NCBI GenBank assembly: GCA_023091735.1
Contig: JALKBU010000158.1
Coordinates: 1 to 64,000 of the forward strand
DNA from: Trichomonas tenax
Lineage: Eukaryota > Parabasalia > Trichomonadida > Trichomonadidae
Reading direction: 5' to 3'
Length of the DNA stretch: 64,000 nt
Shown here: positions 8,725 to 19,585 of the stretch, one piece after another
Position numbering within the stretch: position 1 is the first letter of the stretch
Layout of the letters: every line of letters begins with the position of its first letter
Notes under the pieces: generated by a model
What the model saw: only the letters and a program-made list of their open reading frames with translations
Told to the model about the DNA's origin: nothing
Database searches by the model: none
Program-made: the position numbers and the translations under genes

Positions 8725-10116
8725 TCAAGCGGTTTCATCGGACACGAATTCCAGTGGCTTGAAGAGCTTAAATTTAAGAACCATTGGCTCTGGATCAATT
8801 TCATCAATTGGAACTCTCGAAAATAGAGCAGAAATTATACTAAAGAACTCTTCAGTATCACTAATATTGTATTTTTCACATGCTAAGTTCGAAATCATTG
8901 CAATGTCTGGAACACTTCTTTTAATCATATTTGGAAATTCCAAAATAAAGATTGCGATCAGTATTGAAGTGTATATTGTGTTCACTGACTTGTATTTAAT
9001 CAGAATTGGTAAAAGCTTTATCAGCAAATCTTCGCCAAGAGTTCTTGTCATCATTGTGAATGTACAAGGTGTGATGTGTTTGAATAATTCGTAATTATTA
9101 AAGCTAACGTATGATGCTACAGCAGGATATATGTTGCTGAGAACAGTGTTAATATCATCAGTTAGATAAAGTATTGAATTTTCTGTATTTGTATACCACC
9201 ATGATTGGCTATATTCGAATAATAGTAAATGCATCGTCCAAAATATGATAGATTGGCTTTGATCATCGGCAAATATTTCAGAGCCAAAAATTACGCGAAT
9301 AAGCAAGAAACATATGTCACACATTCCTTGCACGTAACCTAAATCAGGTGCGAATATCATCAAAGTAACTAAAACATTGTAAACTAATTTTAAAGTTGTT
9401 TGATCAGAAGTTGAACGCATTAGATCTTTCGAAAGCTTCTCAAGAGCACTATTGTGCTTAGATCTACCTCTTGACTGATGTGCAATGCGGCACTCCCATT
9501 GACTTCTGATTGTTAAATATTCTTTAAGGCGACTTGGAGATGCCAACTCAAGAAAAATGGATTTATCTAATGGCTTGTTGATGATTTCGTAATCTTCGGA
9601 AGTCTTCCCTGTTTCCTTTAAAGATTTCAAAATTTCGCGATGCGAAGACAATGAAAAACTTGTTCCGATGACAGTTAAATTGTATGGAGGCTTCGAATTA
9701 TAGTGGAATTGTGATGGTGTTAATGAAATTGTATGTTGAAGAATCCAATCAACTGGATCTGATGGTCTGGAGCCTTGCGCAGGGACCCAACTCTCGGGAG
9801 TATCCTCTGAAGCTTTGAGGATTCCGTTTGCAACGAGAATTTGGAAAAATGTGTAAACATCATAAATTGATTTCAATTGATAAATTGTTGGAACAGGTTG
9901 CCCGTTTGTAACGATATTAATTTCGGCTGTTTCGTCGATTTTCGATACTATATTTGTAATACTTGTGAAAGGATGAGTTTGAATATTATTATTTTGCAAT
10001 GAATACTTGCAAAAGGAAAGAATTGGATTACCATTTCTATAGTAAACTGACAGGCACCCTTCTTGACCCTCTTCATCCTTTGTGGAATGAAGCGTACAAA
10101 GCAATGCTTCAGTCAT
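8725..10116 (-). CDS. TBC-domain Rab GTPase-activating protein
   Basis: Protein of 463 residues. The TBC domain occupies roughly residues 170-400. The dual catalytic fingers are present: LSKDLMR matches the IxxDxxR arginine-finger motif and GYVQGM matches the YxQ glutamine-finger motif, so GAP activity is expected. The N-terminal 160 residues have no domain I recognise. Rab specificity cannot be read from sequence. The ATG at 10116 is the first Met. No typical Inr was found upstream. Confidence 0.88.
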   Translation of the reverse strand: MTEALLCTLHSTKDEEGQEGCLSVYYRNGNPILSFCKYSLQNNNIQTHPFTSITNIVSKIDETAEINIVTNGQPVPTIYQLKSIYDVYTFFQILVANGILKASEDTPESWVPAQGSRPSDPVDWILQHTISLTPSQFHYNSKPPYNLTVIGTSFSLSSHREILKSLKETGKTSEDYEIINKPLDKSIFLELASPSRLKEYLTIRSQWECRIAHQSRGRSKHNSALEKLSKDLMRSTSDQTTLKLVYNVLVTLMIFAPDLGYVQGMCDICFLLIRVIFGSEIFADDQSQSIIFWTMHLLLFEYSQSWWYTNTENSILYLTDDINTVLSNIYPAVASYVSFNNYELFKHITPCTFTMMTRTLGEDLLIKLLPILIKYKSVNTIYTSILIAIFILEFPNMIKRSVPDIAMISNLACEKYNISDTEEFFSIISALFSRVPIDEIDPEPMVLKFKLFKPLEFVSDETA

Positions 10117-10330
10117 GAAAAATTTGAAATCTGCCGAAACACAAAAATTAATTCCATTTTCTACTAGTTTTCATGAAATTGATAATTGAAAATCAAAAAC
10201 ACAAAAATTTCAATCAACAATTTGTTTCTATTTTATATATGGAATGTATTTTATAAATAAAACGCTGATTTGTGAAAAGGATTCATGAAATTATAAAATA
10301 ATTTAAGGAATAAAATGAAGATAATGAAAT

Positions 10331-11488
10331 TTAAGCTGGTGGTGGGTTTTGTGGTCCTTCTTCAGCATCTATCAGGCTTGGAGTGCCAAGTTGTGCTCTT
10401 GTTGATAACTGGGAAGAGGGAATACTACTTCTTCCAATATCAGCAGCACTCGGTGTCTCAGCTGGTGCACTCTCTGTTGGCGCAGGAGCTGCAGCTGGAG
10501 CACCTGATTTGGCGTTCTTTCTCGCCTCGCGAGCCAATTTCTTTGCTTCTTTGACCATCTTTCTCTTGTTGATCAGTGAGAAAGCCTTCATGTTCTGGAA
10601 GAAGAAGGTGTCCATCTTAACCGTGAGAACGCACTCACCAAGTGGCTTATCTTTGACCAATTCACAGAACTTTTCTGGGATTCCTTCTGGTACTTCGAAG
10701 TTATTGAGAAGATTGACGTACTGAAGTGTGGAACACTGTGCAATGCCGTCATGGAGTGCATTCATTGCTTCTAAAGAGTATCCGAATATATTATCATTTA
10801 ATTCAACGCGATTAAGACTCTTGTTACGGCCGAGACCTTCAGCAAAAGCGATTGCTCCAATGGGGCCTATCTTGTTACCATTCAAAAACAGTTCTTTGAT
10901 CTTGCAATTTTCATCAGCAATCCATCTGCCCAAGAAAGTGGCACCAAGATCTCCAATGTCGCAGAATTTGAGGCTGAGACGGCTCAAAGTGGGACAATGT
11001 CCGTAATGTGTTAATCCACCAATTCCTTCGTCGCCAATTGTAGGGTTAAAATCAAGTTCAAGAATCGATAGGAACTTAGATCTAACGAATCCACGGGCCA
11101 ACGCGCGACATCCACTTGGACCTGTTTTATTTGCGTGATAAGCCAACCCAACGACTTCAAGAGGCTCATCAAAGATGTGCTCGATAATATGGAGTCCTTC
11201 ATCTCCTGTTTCGGTGTTTAAAAATGAAAAAATCTTAACTCTGAATTCGCTCTTTTTGAATGCTTCAATTAGAGGACGGATTTGTATCGGTTCTATCTTT
11301 TGGTCGGCAAACTGAATGATTTGCGGGATCTTTTTACCTTTCTTTTCGATAATTGGCTTATATAATTCCTCAACTTCGTCAATTTTCGGTACATCGAATA
11401 ATACGCACTGCGCTTTGTACAGCTCCACGAAATCGAGAAGTTTTTGCCATGGCTTCTTTGGACGTGGCTTCTTCGCCTTTTTCGGCAT
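10331..11488 (-). CDS. Leucine-rich repeat protein, RNI type
   Basis: Protein of 385 residues. It starts MPKKAKKPRPKK, then carries about five ribonuclease-inhibitor-like LRRs (residues about 100-280, e.g. LSRLSLKFCDIGDLG and IKELFLNGNKIGPIG), a basic helical segment and a Pro/Ala/Ser-rich tail. I start at the ATG at 11488, because the extra 22 residues available from an ATG at 11554 are AT-rich and overlap a TGACATGTAAA intergenic motif. A role as a cytoskeletal or flagellar scaffold is possible but not shown by the sequence. Confidence 0.75.
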   Translation of the reverse strand: MPKKAKKPRPKKPWQKLLDFVELYKAQCVLFDVPKIDEVEELYKPIIEKKGKKIPQIIQFADQKIEPIQIRPLIEAFKKSEFRVKIFSFLNTETGDEGLHIIEHIFDEPLEVVGLAYHANKTGPSGCRALARGFVRSKFLSILELDFNPTIGDEGIGGLTHYGHCPTLSRLSLKFCDIGDLGATFLGRWIADENCKIKELFLNGNKIGPIGAIAFAEGLGRNKSLNRVELNDNIFGYSLEAMNALHDGIAQCSTLQYVNLLNNFEVPEGIPEKFCELVKDKPLGECVLTVKMDTFFFQNMKAFSLINKRKMVKEAKKLAREARKNAKSGAPAAAPAPTESAPAETPSAADIGRSSIPSSQLSTRAQLGTPSLIDAEEGPQNPPPA

Positions 11489-11529
11489 TTTTATAATAAA
11501 CGTACATTTTCCAATTTTTATGGGTTTTC

Positions 11530-11540
11530 TGACATGTAAA
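11530..11540 (-). promoter_or_regulatory. TGACATGTAAA site upstream of LRR gene
   Basis: Exact copy of the recurring motif (TTTACATGTCA on the other strand), about 42 bases upstream of the chosen ATG at 11488. Confidence 0.45.
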
Positions 11541-11675
11541 TTCACATTTGTCATATTAAATATTGCTTCGAATCATCAAATTATTACAAGTTATACGTCA
11601 TCTTTCATTAGATTTTGCTCATTTATAACAAATACTTATCAAAATCTCTCGAATTAATCATCAAAATCGATTATA

Positions 11676-12019
11676 ATGTCAAATTTTAATCAATATATTC
11701 CGCAATTTCAGGCTTTATACGAAAACAAGTAAGAACAAACTTAGAATATATTTTTCTACCGTGTCCTTAATGATTTTATTCTGCTTCTAACTTATTTATT
11801 TTTGTCAGATCATTTGTCCTAAGAATAATGCTTTTTTGCATTCCTAATGAAAATGGTTTCAGCTTCAATGTTTGTCACTCGTTAGTGAAAAATTTTATAC
11901 AGAAATATCTATCTTCCAATAATTTTTTTTCGGAAATCCAATCTCAAAAGTTGAACAGTAGATTGCTTATTCGAAGCATACATGGCAGCTACGTTTATAG
12001 TAAAATATATTTTCCTTAA
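11676..12019 (+). pseudogene. Possible decayed gene 5' end
   Basis: TCATT sequences typical of Inr (about 11604 and 11620) precede an ATG at 11676 whose frame reads 18 codons (MSNFNQYIPQFQALYENK) to a TAA. Further on, a frame at 11828-12019 is protein-like. The opening resembles trichomonad ankyrin proteins of the DUF3447 type, but the stretch is too short to be sure. The surrounding spacer (11541-12241) holds nothing else I can name. Confidence 0.25.
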
Positions 12020-12241
12020 TATTATTATTTTAGTTTTCAGCAATTCTATATATTCCAAATATAATATCCATGACATGATGTAAAGGAATATCATATTGTC
12101 AGCATTTGGCTTGTTCTAAATATTTTTCGAATAGTGCCATTTTCAAGATTTCTGTCATAAAATAGCCTTAAAACATTAAAGGCAATCGATATCTATGATA
12201 AAAGTCTTGGCATTGTTATTTTTCTCTATCGTCCTTCTTTG

Positions 12242-15200
12242 ATGTTTCGTGGACTTGGAAAGTTCTTTGGCATTAAAGATAACGAAGAGAAGAGTCCGAC
12301 GTCCACTGTTAGCGACGAGCAAATGGACGTCATCCGTCTTTTTGGGCAAAATATCGAACTTATCGAATCATTCAAAAGCGAATCAGACAAAGTTGCGCTT
12401 CTAAAACGAATTATCGGGCAATTTGATGCAGCATTCGGTAAAGTGCAACCAGAAAACTTGGCAGATAAAGAAATTAAAGGAATAATCGAAAAATTTTGTT
12501 ATTTATGCGGAACTTATGGCTCTCAAATCCTCAGTGATCTACAGACAACGATAGAGATGTTCAGCTGCTTAACTTACACATCAGGTTTGTTTTCTAACTT
12601 GCCACATTCTAAATCTTTCATTTCGTTATTTTGCGGAATCGTTCAAAGTTCTAAAGCACAACAAATGATAATGGAAAGTTCGTACGGTATAATTACGCTG
12701 TTATTTACATCGATGCCTTTTTTCACTGAGTTTGGCGAAGTTGATGGATTTTCTTTAGTATATTCATCATTTTTCATGGGCGACACAAAGTCTGACATAC
12801 AGTCGTTCTGGAATCACTTACTTTTCGATGTTGTTCCAACAGATTTTTACAGCATTTTGCCATCAGAAACCATTTTAGATATTTTCATAAATACATTAAA
12901 TACTCACGAAGGAATACAATTCGATGCGTGTGCTATATTCATCAGCTCATATATTTCAGCATTCTACCCATCACATCCGGATATCGTCGATGAATTTTCA
13001 AACATAAAGGGATTTACACTATTTGTAAACTTCATACTTGATCATTGTCAGCAGTCTGCAAAAGAAATTGTCGAAAACTTTATAATTGTTACGAAATCAA
13101 ACCCAATTATTATCGATTTTATAAATGATATATATTTACATGATAAAGCAAACGAAACAGTCAGGAGAAATGTTTTGGAAGTTTATTTGGGATTTTTGCA
13201 GAACAATCCATCATTAAGACAAAATATTTTCTCTGTTTCACCATTATCTCAATGGATTCTTGCTCCACCAAAGATAGATGCTATATCTCTCGATAATATC
13301 TTAACTTTTGCAACTGAAATGATATCTCGAAATATAATCTCAATAAATTCGATTCTTTCATCATTGCTAACGCTCGCACAACCGCCGACATCTCCAGAAA
13401 TACCAACATCACAAATTCTCGAACTTATTCTCAATGAAACTCAGCGTTCGAAATTAAATCCTTCGAAATTAGTTGACACAAAGTTTATTGAAGATTTCAT
13501 TTTGCTTCCGGATCCAAAGCAGCTTGCTTGGTATATGAGCGCTCACCCACAGTTTCTGAAGTTAGCGCAATTTGTTTATAACTCAAACAACTCACAGGAA
13601 TGGAGATTTCCTGTAATTCAAGCATTCATTAATGCATCGCAACATTTAGCAGATTTTTCAAGTTTTGTTACATTCCTTTCATCATTATTTACATTAAATT
13701 TCTCGACACAAATCGTTCATTTGCTGTTAAACTTCCTCAACAGTCCAGATCTCGTCAAACTTCTTTGCCAGGAGCTAATCAAACGTCCAGAAGCCCCAAG
13801 TTTCTTCTTCGAAGCAAACGGTTTGGAAATATGCGCTTCTTACGCGCAGGAAACAAAAAACACTGATCCTGCTCTTAAATTATTTGCTTCTGCAGCTTGC
13901 CACGAACAGCGCAAGGAAATAGATGATTTCATTAATTCTCTCCCAGTCGATCACGTGTTATTCACTGCTGAAAAGAAATTGGTTGAATCCGCTGCTTTTG
14001 GTCCAAGAAATACGAAGAATATTAGAATTCCTTCATTACTTCCTTTCGTAACAAACTACGTAAGCGAACTCCCATCAAATGCTTATCTTGCTGGAAGATA
14101 TGGTGTTGATGCATATGAAAAGCGTGGATATAAAATTCTTGACATTCCACACATCGAAAAGATTATCAATAGATACGTTGATGTCAAGCATTTGGATGAA
14201 ATAATGACAATTGGAAAATGTTTCGATCCAAATGATGATTGCTTCCCAGTCATTGAGCTTTCAAAGACAAACAAACCTGCAATTGCAAGAGTTCCATTTT
14301 CCGCTCGCTATGTCAGCTTTTGGTTTAAAGTTATTGATCCCGAAGCACAATCAGCGCAGATTATGTCGACTGGTGGATTGACAGTGAGTATCATCAATTC
14401 AAAAATAATGGTCAACACATACAAAGATCAAACTTCGACACAGCACATTGGCGGAAAATGGTACAATGTTATTGTGCAATTCGATTCAGGAAGAGCTGTA
14501 TCCTGGATTCAGATATTTATCAATGGTGTTGAATTCGTTTCATTCAAGAATGTTGATGAAGCTGTTCCTTCTGAAGTTGTATTTGGTGATCAGCAAGGGC
14601 CAATGCTCACAACACTTCTTATTTCTTCCACTTGCATTGTTTCAAACAGTGAATGCACAACACAATTAGCAAACTTCATTTTCAAGCAGGGACCAAAATA
14701 TACAAACGAAAACACTTCTCCAATTGTTTGCGAGAAATCATGCGTTGATGTTGGATATCTTGGTATTGCAACATATTTCACTTCAATGAGGGAAGTCGAG
14801 AGATTCTTCGAGTTTGCTGAAAAACAAAAAGATTATAATGACTTCAAGAACGCAATTCTCGGTTTGATTTCGATCAGAAGATGCAATAATGAGCAACTCG
14901 ATGTTGAAATGTTCTATACAAGGTTGTCTCTGGCGATAAAGAGAAAGAGTGCTTTAGTTTCAGCGAATATCGATGATCTTCTTAACTCAATTCCTTATAG
15001 TGTATCATCGCGAATGATCCGAACAAAGGCTCTTTTCTTCTTTTTGTCTGATCTTGAATTATTCAATGTTCTCACTCCAGTTGCATCATCTAATTTCCTG
15101 AAGTTCGTTACAGCTGCTTTGGGAGCATTCTTCGATGTATCCGAGTTATACAAATTGGGATGTGCCGATTATATCATCGCAATGATGCGTTCTGGTGTTG

Positions 15201-18200
15201 ATGAAGTTATCAGTCTAAGCGTTTGCCCAATTCTCTCCAAACTTGTCGCAAGCGAGCCAACGGAGTCTGCGATGAGAATGTTTGTCAACACTGCAATTTC
15301 ATCATCAGAATGGGAGCATAGATTGCCTATTTCTATCGCGGATTATCCAATTAGCTCTATATTGACAATGCCGATGGGAGCAAGTCAGCTCCAATCCTCG
15401 CTTCTTGCTGCTTGGGTTTCTGCTGTCAGACAGAACACAGACGAGATATTCACCTTCCAGCAGCTTTGCGAATTCATGATTTTGTTTGATGATGAAAGAG
15501 CGATTTACTTTGGTGAAGTTATCTGCTTCTATTCCCAGAAGAATCCTTTCTACATCTCAAGCACAATCTCAATAACAGCTACATACGCTTTTAGCAGACT
15601 TTCACACTTGAAGAAAGCATGGTGCATCGCTTTATGCATTCTTGGTGGAATAGCTTTTGCCAACAAGTTCCCAACATTCTTTGAGATTGAAAGGCCATCG
15701 ATGTGTCCAGTAATCATTGAAATGTTGTGCCATTTATCAACTAAAGTTGCAAAGATTCAGATATTCAAGGCAAACGATACAGACAACAGTGCAGCTCTTC
15801 TTCTTAAAGTTTTCCAGGCTATAGATCAGATTAAACCAGAACAGTTTAAGCAGTTCATTCAACCAACCTGCATTAATGGAATTCACAAAATGTCCAATCT
15901 CGGCATTGTTCCACAATCAACTGCTGGCGCTACAGATGGCGCTAGGAACGAAGTTAATTGGCAGAAGCAATTCACACCATCAACACTCCAGAAAGATCAA
16001 CTCAAGTCGATTAAGAACATGCTTGGATCTGAGAACGAATATATTGATGAAGTAATGCATTGCCAAGATTTATTACAGGCCACATCAACATTCCAATCCA
16101 TTGCATCTTATTACATCGATTTCCCATTCGATTGCCTGGATGATCAATGGTTCATGGAAATCCCATCATTAACTTCTATCACTGGATTTATCGCTTCATG
16201 CCTTCTTTCAGCAGATGGAGACACATTCCAACCATTGCTGTTCAAGTTGTACAATGGAAATACATTAATGTATGGTCCATACAGACGCTACTTTGGACCA
16301 GAGCTTGTTACACAAATTCTCATCAAGTTGTCTGTGAGCAATGACGATATCAATTTGTATCATAAACCATCATTGATATTCGTCAAAGATTGCGCATGTC
16401 AAAAAGCATTCTCAGAGAAATACATCCACATATTATCTTTAGTTTTCAATATGATGAAATCTTTGGAGATGCGCGATCAGTTTACTCTGTTTTTATCAGA
16501 TCCAGAAGTTCTTGAAGCATATAGAAAGATATTACTTGGAAGCTTCATTTACATTCATCACCAGACATTGTTTGAGTTATATCAGTTACTCGCTGCTAAC
16601 AAGAATGTCGTTTTCCATCCGGTGGTATTTGAAGATGAAACATTTTCCGCGTTTTGGATGCATCTCACAAAATCAAATGAATTCGATACTGACGAACTTG
16701 CTTTATGCATGTCTTTGTTTGTCAGCGTTTTCGATCCAACGCTTATGAAGAACTACAATCCAGATGAAGTTAGATCTGAATGGGAAATATTTTCACTTAA
16801 TTTCTTCGCAAATGAAGTTGATACTCTCTCAGAACGTGAAAGCAGATCAACTGCAATCATAGAGCAGGAAATCACATTGATGAACAGCACCTCAATGACA
16901 ACACACAAGATGCTCTCTTTCAGAGCTGCGAATATCTACGTTGAAGCTAATTTAAGCGTGAAATATCTCAATCTTTCGCAGCGTCGCCTTGAGAAGAATT
17001 TCTTCAGCATTTGTCGTGAGAAAGAGTCATTGAGATTGAGGTATACAAAGCCGGAGTCATACCATTTATCATACAACCATCTTCCTGTTTATCAACCACG
17101 CGCAGTTTGCCCATCTCCATTCAAAGTTCGCTGTCCACCATTTGAAATTGCTGCAACAGCCTCTTTCTTCGCGATGAAGTTTTCTGACAGAGTTCAAAGA
17201 ATCAAAACTCTCGATGTTCTCGGTCAATATATTGCTAACCCAGAAATATGTTATTTCCACGATGAGAGCCAAGAAGAATACTCTTCTCCATTCGAGTATT
17301 CGAAGGTTGTTTTACAATCACCACGATCACTTCTTGATCTTTTCCATCATACATTTGCCGAGTTTTCTCAATCTCAGCCAATTTCTGTTACCTTTTATTT
17401 CTATATCCATGAAATTCCATCAGTTCTCTTTATTGGAGACAAACGCGCCGCCGTTCTGATTATGGCTGAGAAGCGTGATAATAATGGAATTCACTTGCTC
17501 AAAGATCCACCTGGACAAATTGCGTTCATTCCTTTCACAGAAAGCGTTGCTCTCAATGAGTGGAACTGCAGTCTCTTCTGTGGACATGTTGTTGTTTACA
17601 TAGATCTTGAGAACGTTCCATTAATGAGACGCCATATGATAATTCATCGCCCTGTTGCTTTACTTATTGATCAACTTCTGCGTCCAGAAATTATTCTCTC
17701 TTTCAAGACAGAAGATGTATGTTCAGATGTTGAGAAGCAACTGAACAAGAAGCGAATCATGAACTATCCAAACTTCCCATTCTTGTTCTCCATTGCTACT
17801 GCACAATCAGCAGCTGACATGTGGCAGAATTACCAACTTTCTTCATTCGAGTATTTACTTTGTCTCAACAACTTCGGAGGTCGTTCGTTCGCTGATCTCG
17901 CGCAATATCCTGTGTTCCCATGGGTATCATCGCCTGATTTAGAACCAAGAGATATGTCAAAGCCAATGGGACAATTGAATCCAGTTCGCGCTGTTCACTT
18001 CGATCAGACTTATGAACTTTCTAATCCAAAGTATTTCTACGGATTCCATTATTCTCTTCCTGGCGCTGTTTTCTGGCTGATGATGCGTCTTCCTCCTTTC
18101 ACATATTTCGGATGGGACTTGAACAAAGGCTGGGACAACCAAGGCAGACTCTTTATGTCAGCTAAAGACGCCTACAGCTCCGCATCGAGCAGAAATCCAT

Positions 18201-19585
18201 CAGACTTGAAGGAGCTAGTTCCACAAACTTATAACATTCCTGAGCTTTACTTGAATACATGCGGCTTAGTTCTCCCTGGAGAAGGCGATGTTAAGTTACC
18301 CCAGTGGTCCCCGACACCTGCTGTCTACACAGATGTCATGAGAAAGACATTGGAAGATTGCAATGATCTCCATGAATGGCTCGATTTGATATTTGGTTAT
18401 AAGTTAACTGGAGAAGCGGCACTTCAAGCGAAGAACATCTTTCTTCCATCTTCTTACCACACATACAAAGCGGAGGACTTAGATATGGATGAGACTGCAT
18501 TTGAAGCGCAAGTTTTAAACTTCGGACAGTGTCCAATCCAAGTATTCACGAAACCACATGCACCAAGAGAATTCGTTGAAAAGCAATCGATTGCTTTGAT
18601 AGAACAGAAGAGTACATTTACGGAAGTCGAGATAAGGAACAAATTCGCTCTTCGTGAGTTCAAAGTTGGACCAGCAGGTTCTGCTCTTCCATTAATATCC
18701 ACTGCGATTCCTCCATCTTTCTCTCAGGCAGTTTGCATATCAAGCAGCAAATTGTTTATCACTGAGAGCCAGAAGTCAGCTATTTTCTCACCAGAATTCC
18801 ACTTTGCTGTTGATGTTTCTGTTTCATCAGATGGTTTATTCTGCGCTGTATCTTTCAGCTTCGGCTTAGTGAGAGTTTATAGAGTTATTTTCGAATCAGT
18901 TCATCCAGTTTCTTTAGTTCCAGTCCATGATATGCCATTCTCTAATCATGTAACGAAGAGTGCAATTCTCAGCACAGATTTCTTATGTGCAACAGCTACA
19001 GAGAATGGAGTTATTGAAATATGGAACTTCGCTAGTGGAATGTGCCACAGAGTTGTCGAATTCGAAAACCCACACTTCCTTGAGTGGGATGTTGGCGAAG
19101 GTGTTTTGACTGCTTGTTCCCAAAAGTCAATTGTTCAGTTTTCCATCAATGGACTTTTGCTCAGGAAATTCGATTTCGCGGAGAAGTGCAATTGTTTGTG
19201 TCAGCTTCATGTCGATTATTCCTTCGATGGACACATTTTACTTTGTGGCCATGAAAGCGGAATTGTTGAATTCTTGTGCATTGATTCATCAAGTTCCAGA
19301 TTATTGAGTTTAGGAAAGAAGCAAGTTTCCAAGTTTGCTATTCACTCAGCTTTCGCAGACAGTGTCAGAGGATGCTGCTTCTTTGCTGATAGCAGGAACA
19401 TAGTATTTACAACACGTGTTTCTGCTGTCTTCTCCCTCAGAAACTGCTCCAGATGCATGGCACCAGCAACGCAGAAGTGTGACAGATGTGGCGCACTTCT
19501 TTGTGATACATGCGCTCTCAACAACAATGGAGTATGCAACGAGTGCATGAAAGACATTGATATGATGTCTACTTATAGATTTTAG
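12242..19585 (+). CDS. BEACH-WD40-FYVE-like protein (WDFY/Alfy type)
   Basis: Intact 2,447-residue frame. Residues 1 to about 600 are ARM-like helices; about 610-780 is a concanavalin-like sandwich (KRGYKILDI, then VSFWFKV); about 1690-1820 is the PH-like domain that packs on BEACH; the BEACH domain follows (about 1850-2090, MWQNYQLSSFEYLL and NNFGGRSFADLAQYPVFPWV); WD40 blades run to about 2395. The C-terminus has four Cys pairs (CSRC, CDRC, CDTC, CNEC) spaced like a FYVE finger but without the RHHCR phosphoinositide motif. BEACH-WD40-FYVE order is that of WDFY3/Alfy, a selective autophagy scaffold. I start at the ATG at 12242, not the TTG before it. No clear Inr. Confidence 0.9.
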   Translation: MFRGLGKFFGIKDNEEKSPTSTVSDEQMDVIRLFGQNIELIESFKSESDKVALLKRIIGQFDAAFGKVQPENLADKEIKGIIEKFCYLCGTYGSQILSDLQTTIEMFSCLTYTSGLFSNLPHSKSFISLFCGIVQSSKAQQMIMESSYGIITLLFTSMPFFTEFGEVDGFSLVYSSFFMGDTKSDIQSFWNHLLFDVVPTDFYSILPSETILDIFINTLNTHEGIQFDACAIFISSYISAFYPSHPDIVDEFSNIKGFTLFVNFILDHCQQSAKEIVENFIIVTKSNPIIIDFINDIYLHDKANETVRRNVLEVYLGFLQNNPSLRQNIFSVSPLSQWILAPPKIDAISLDNILTFATEMISRNIISINSILSSLLTLAQPPTSPEIPTSQILELILNETQRSKLNPSKLVDTKFIEDFILLPDPKQLAWYMSAHPQFLKLAQFVYNSNNSQEWRFPVIQAFINASQHLADFSSFVTFLSSLFTLNFSTQIVHLLLNFLNSPDLVKLLCQELIKRPEAPSFFFEANGLEICASYAQETKNTDPALKLFASAACHEQRKEIDDFINSLPVDHVLFTAEKKLVESAAFGPRNTKNIRIPSLLPFVTNYVSELPSNAYLAGRYGVDAYEKRGYKILDIPHIEKIINRYVDVKHLDEIMTIGKCFDPNDDCFPVIELSKTNKPAIARVPFSARYVSFWFKVIDPEAQSAQIMSTGGLTVSIINSKIMVNTYKDQTSTQHIGGKWYNVIVQFDSGRAVSWIQIFINGVEFVSFKNVDEAVPSEVVFGDQQGPMLTTLLISSTCIVSNSECTTQLANFIFKQGPKYTNENTSPIVCEKSCVDVGYLGIATYFTSMREVERFFEFAEKQKDYNDFKNAILGLISIRRCNNEQLDVEMFYTRLSLAIKRKSALVSANIDDLLNSIPYSVSSRMIRTKALFFFLSDLELFNVLTPVASSNFLKFVTAALGAFFDVSELYKLGCADYIIAMMRSGVDEVISLSVCPILSKLVASEPTESAMRMFVNTAISSSEWEHRLPISIADYPISSILTMPMGASQLQSSLLAAWVSAVRQNTDEIFTFQQLCEFMILFDDERAIYFGEVICFYSQKNPFYISSTISITATYAFSRLSHLKKAWCIALCILGGIAFANKFPTFFEIERPSMCPVIIEMLCHLSTKVAKIQIFKANDTDNSAALLLKVFQAIDQIKPEQFKQFIQPTCINGIHKMSNLGIVPQSTAGATDGARNEVNWQKQFTPSTLQKDQLKSIKNMLGSENEYIDEVMHCQDLLQATSTFQSIASYYIDFPFDCLDDQWFMEIPSLTSITGFIASCLLSADGDTFQPLLFKLYNGNTLMYGPYRRYFGPELVTQILIKLSVSNDDINLYHKPSLIFVKDCACQKAFSEKYIHILSLVFNMMKSLEMRDQFTLFLSDPEVLEAYRKILLGSFIYIHHQTLFELYQLLAANKNVVFHPVVFEDETFSAFWMHLTKSNEFDTDELALCMSLFVSVFDPTLMKNYNPDEVRSEWEIFSLNFFANEVDTLSERESRSTAIIEQEITLMNSTSMTTHKMLSFRAANIYVEANLSVKYLNLSQRRLEKNFFSICREKESLRLRYTKPESYHLSYNHLPVYQPRAVCPSPFKVRCPPFEIAATASFFAMKFSDRVQRIKTLDVLGQYIANPEICYFHDESQEEYSSPFEYSKVVLQSPRSLLDLFHHTFAEFSQSQPISVTFYFYIHEIPSVLFIGDKRAAVLIMAEKRDNNGIHLLKDPPGQIAFIPFTESVALNEWNCSLFCGHVVVYIDLENVPLMRRHMIIHRPVALLIDQLLRPEIILSFKTEDVCSDVEKQLNKKRIMNYPNFPFLFSIATAQSAADMWQNYQLSSFEYLLCLNNFGGRSFADLAQYPVFPWVSSPDLEPRDMSKPMGQLNPVRAVHFDQTYELSNPKYFYGFHYSLPGAVFWLMMRLPPFTYFGWDLNKGWDNQGRLFMSAKDAYSSASSRNPSDLKELVPQTYNIPELYLNTCGLVLPGEGDVKLPQWSPTPAVYTDVMRKTLEDCNDLHEWLDLIFGYKLTGEAALQAKNIFLPSSYHTYKAEDLDMDETAFEAQVLNFGQCPIQVFTKPHAPREFVEKQSIALIEQKSTFTEVEIRNKFALREFKVGPAGSALPLISTAIPPSFSQAVCISSSKLFITESQKSAIFSPEFHFAVDVSVSSDGLFCAVSFSFGLVRVYRVIFESVHPVSLVPVHDMPFSNHVTKSAILSTDFLCATATENGVIEIWNFASGMCHRVVEFENPHFLEWDVGEGVLTACSQKSIVQFSINGLLLRKFDFAEKCNCLCQLHVDYSFDGHILLCGHESGIVEFLCIDSSSSRLLSLGKKQVSKFAIHSAFADSVRGCCFFADSRNIVFTTRVSAVFSLRNCSRCMAPATQKCDRCGALLCDTCALNNNGVCNECMKDIDMMSTYRF

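Noticed and set aside
11700..11740. Possible intron donor after MSNFNQYIPQFQALYENK (AAGTAAGAAC)
   Set aside because: Trichomonad introns have GTAYGT donors and ACTAACACACAG acceptors; neither is present.
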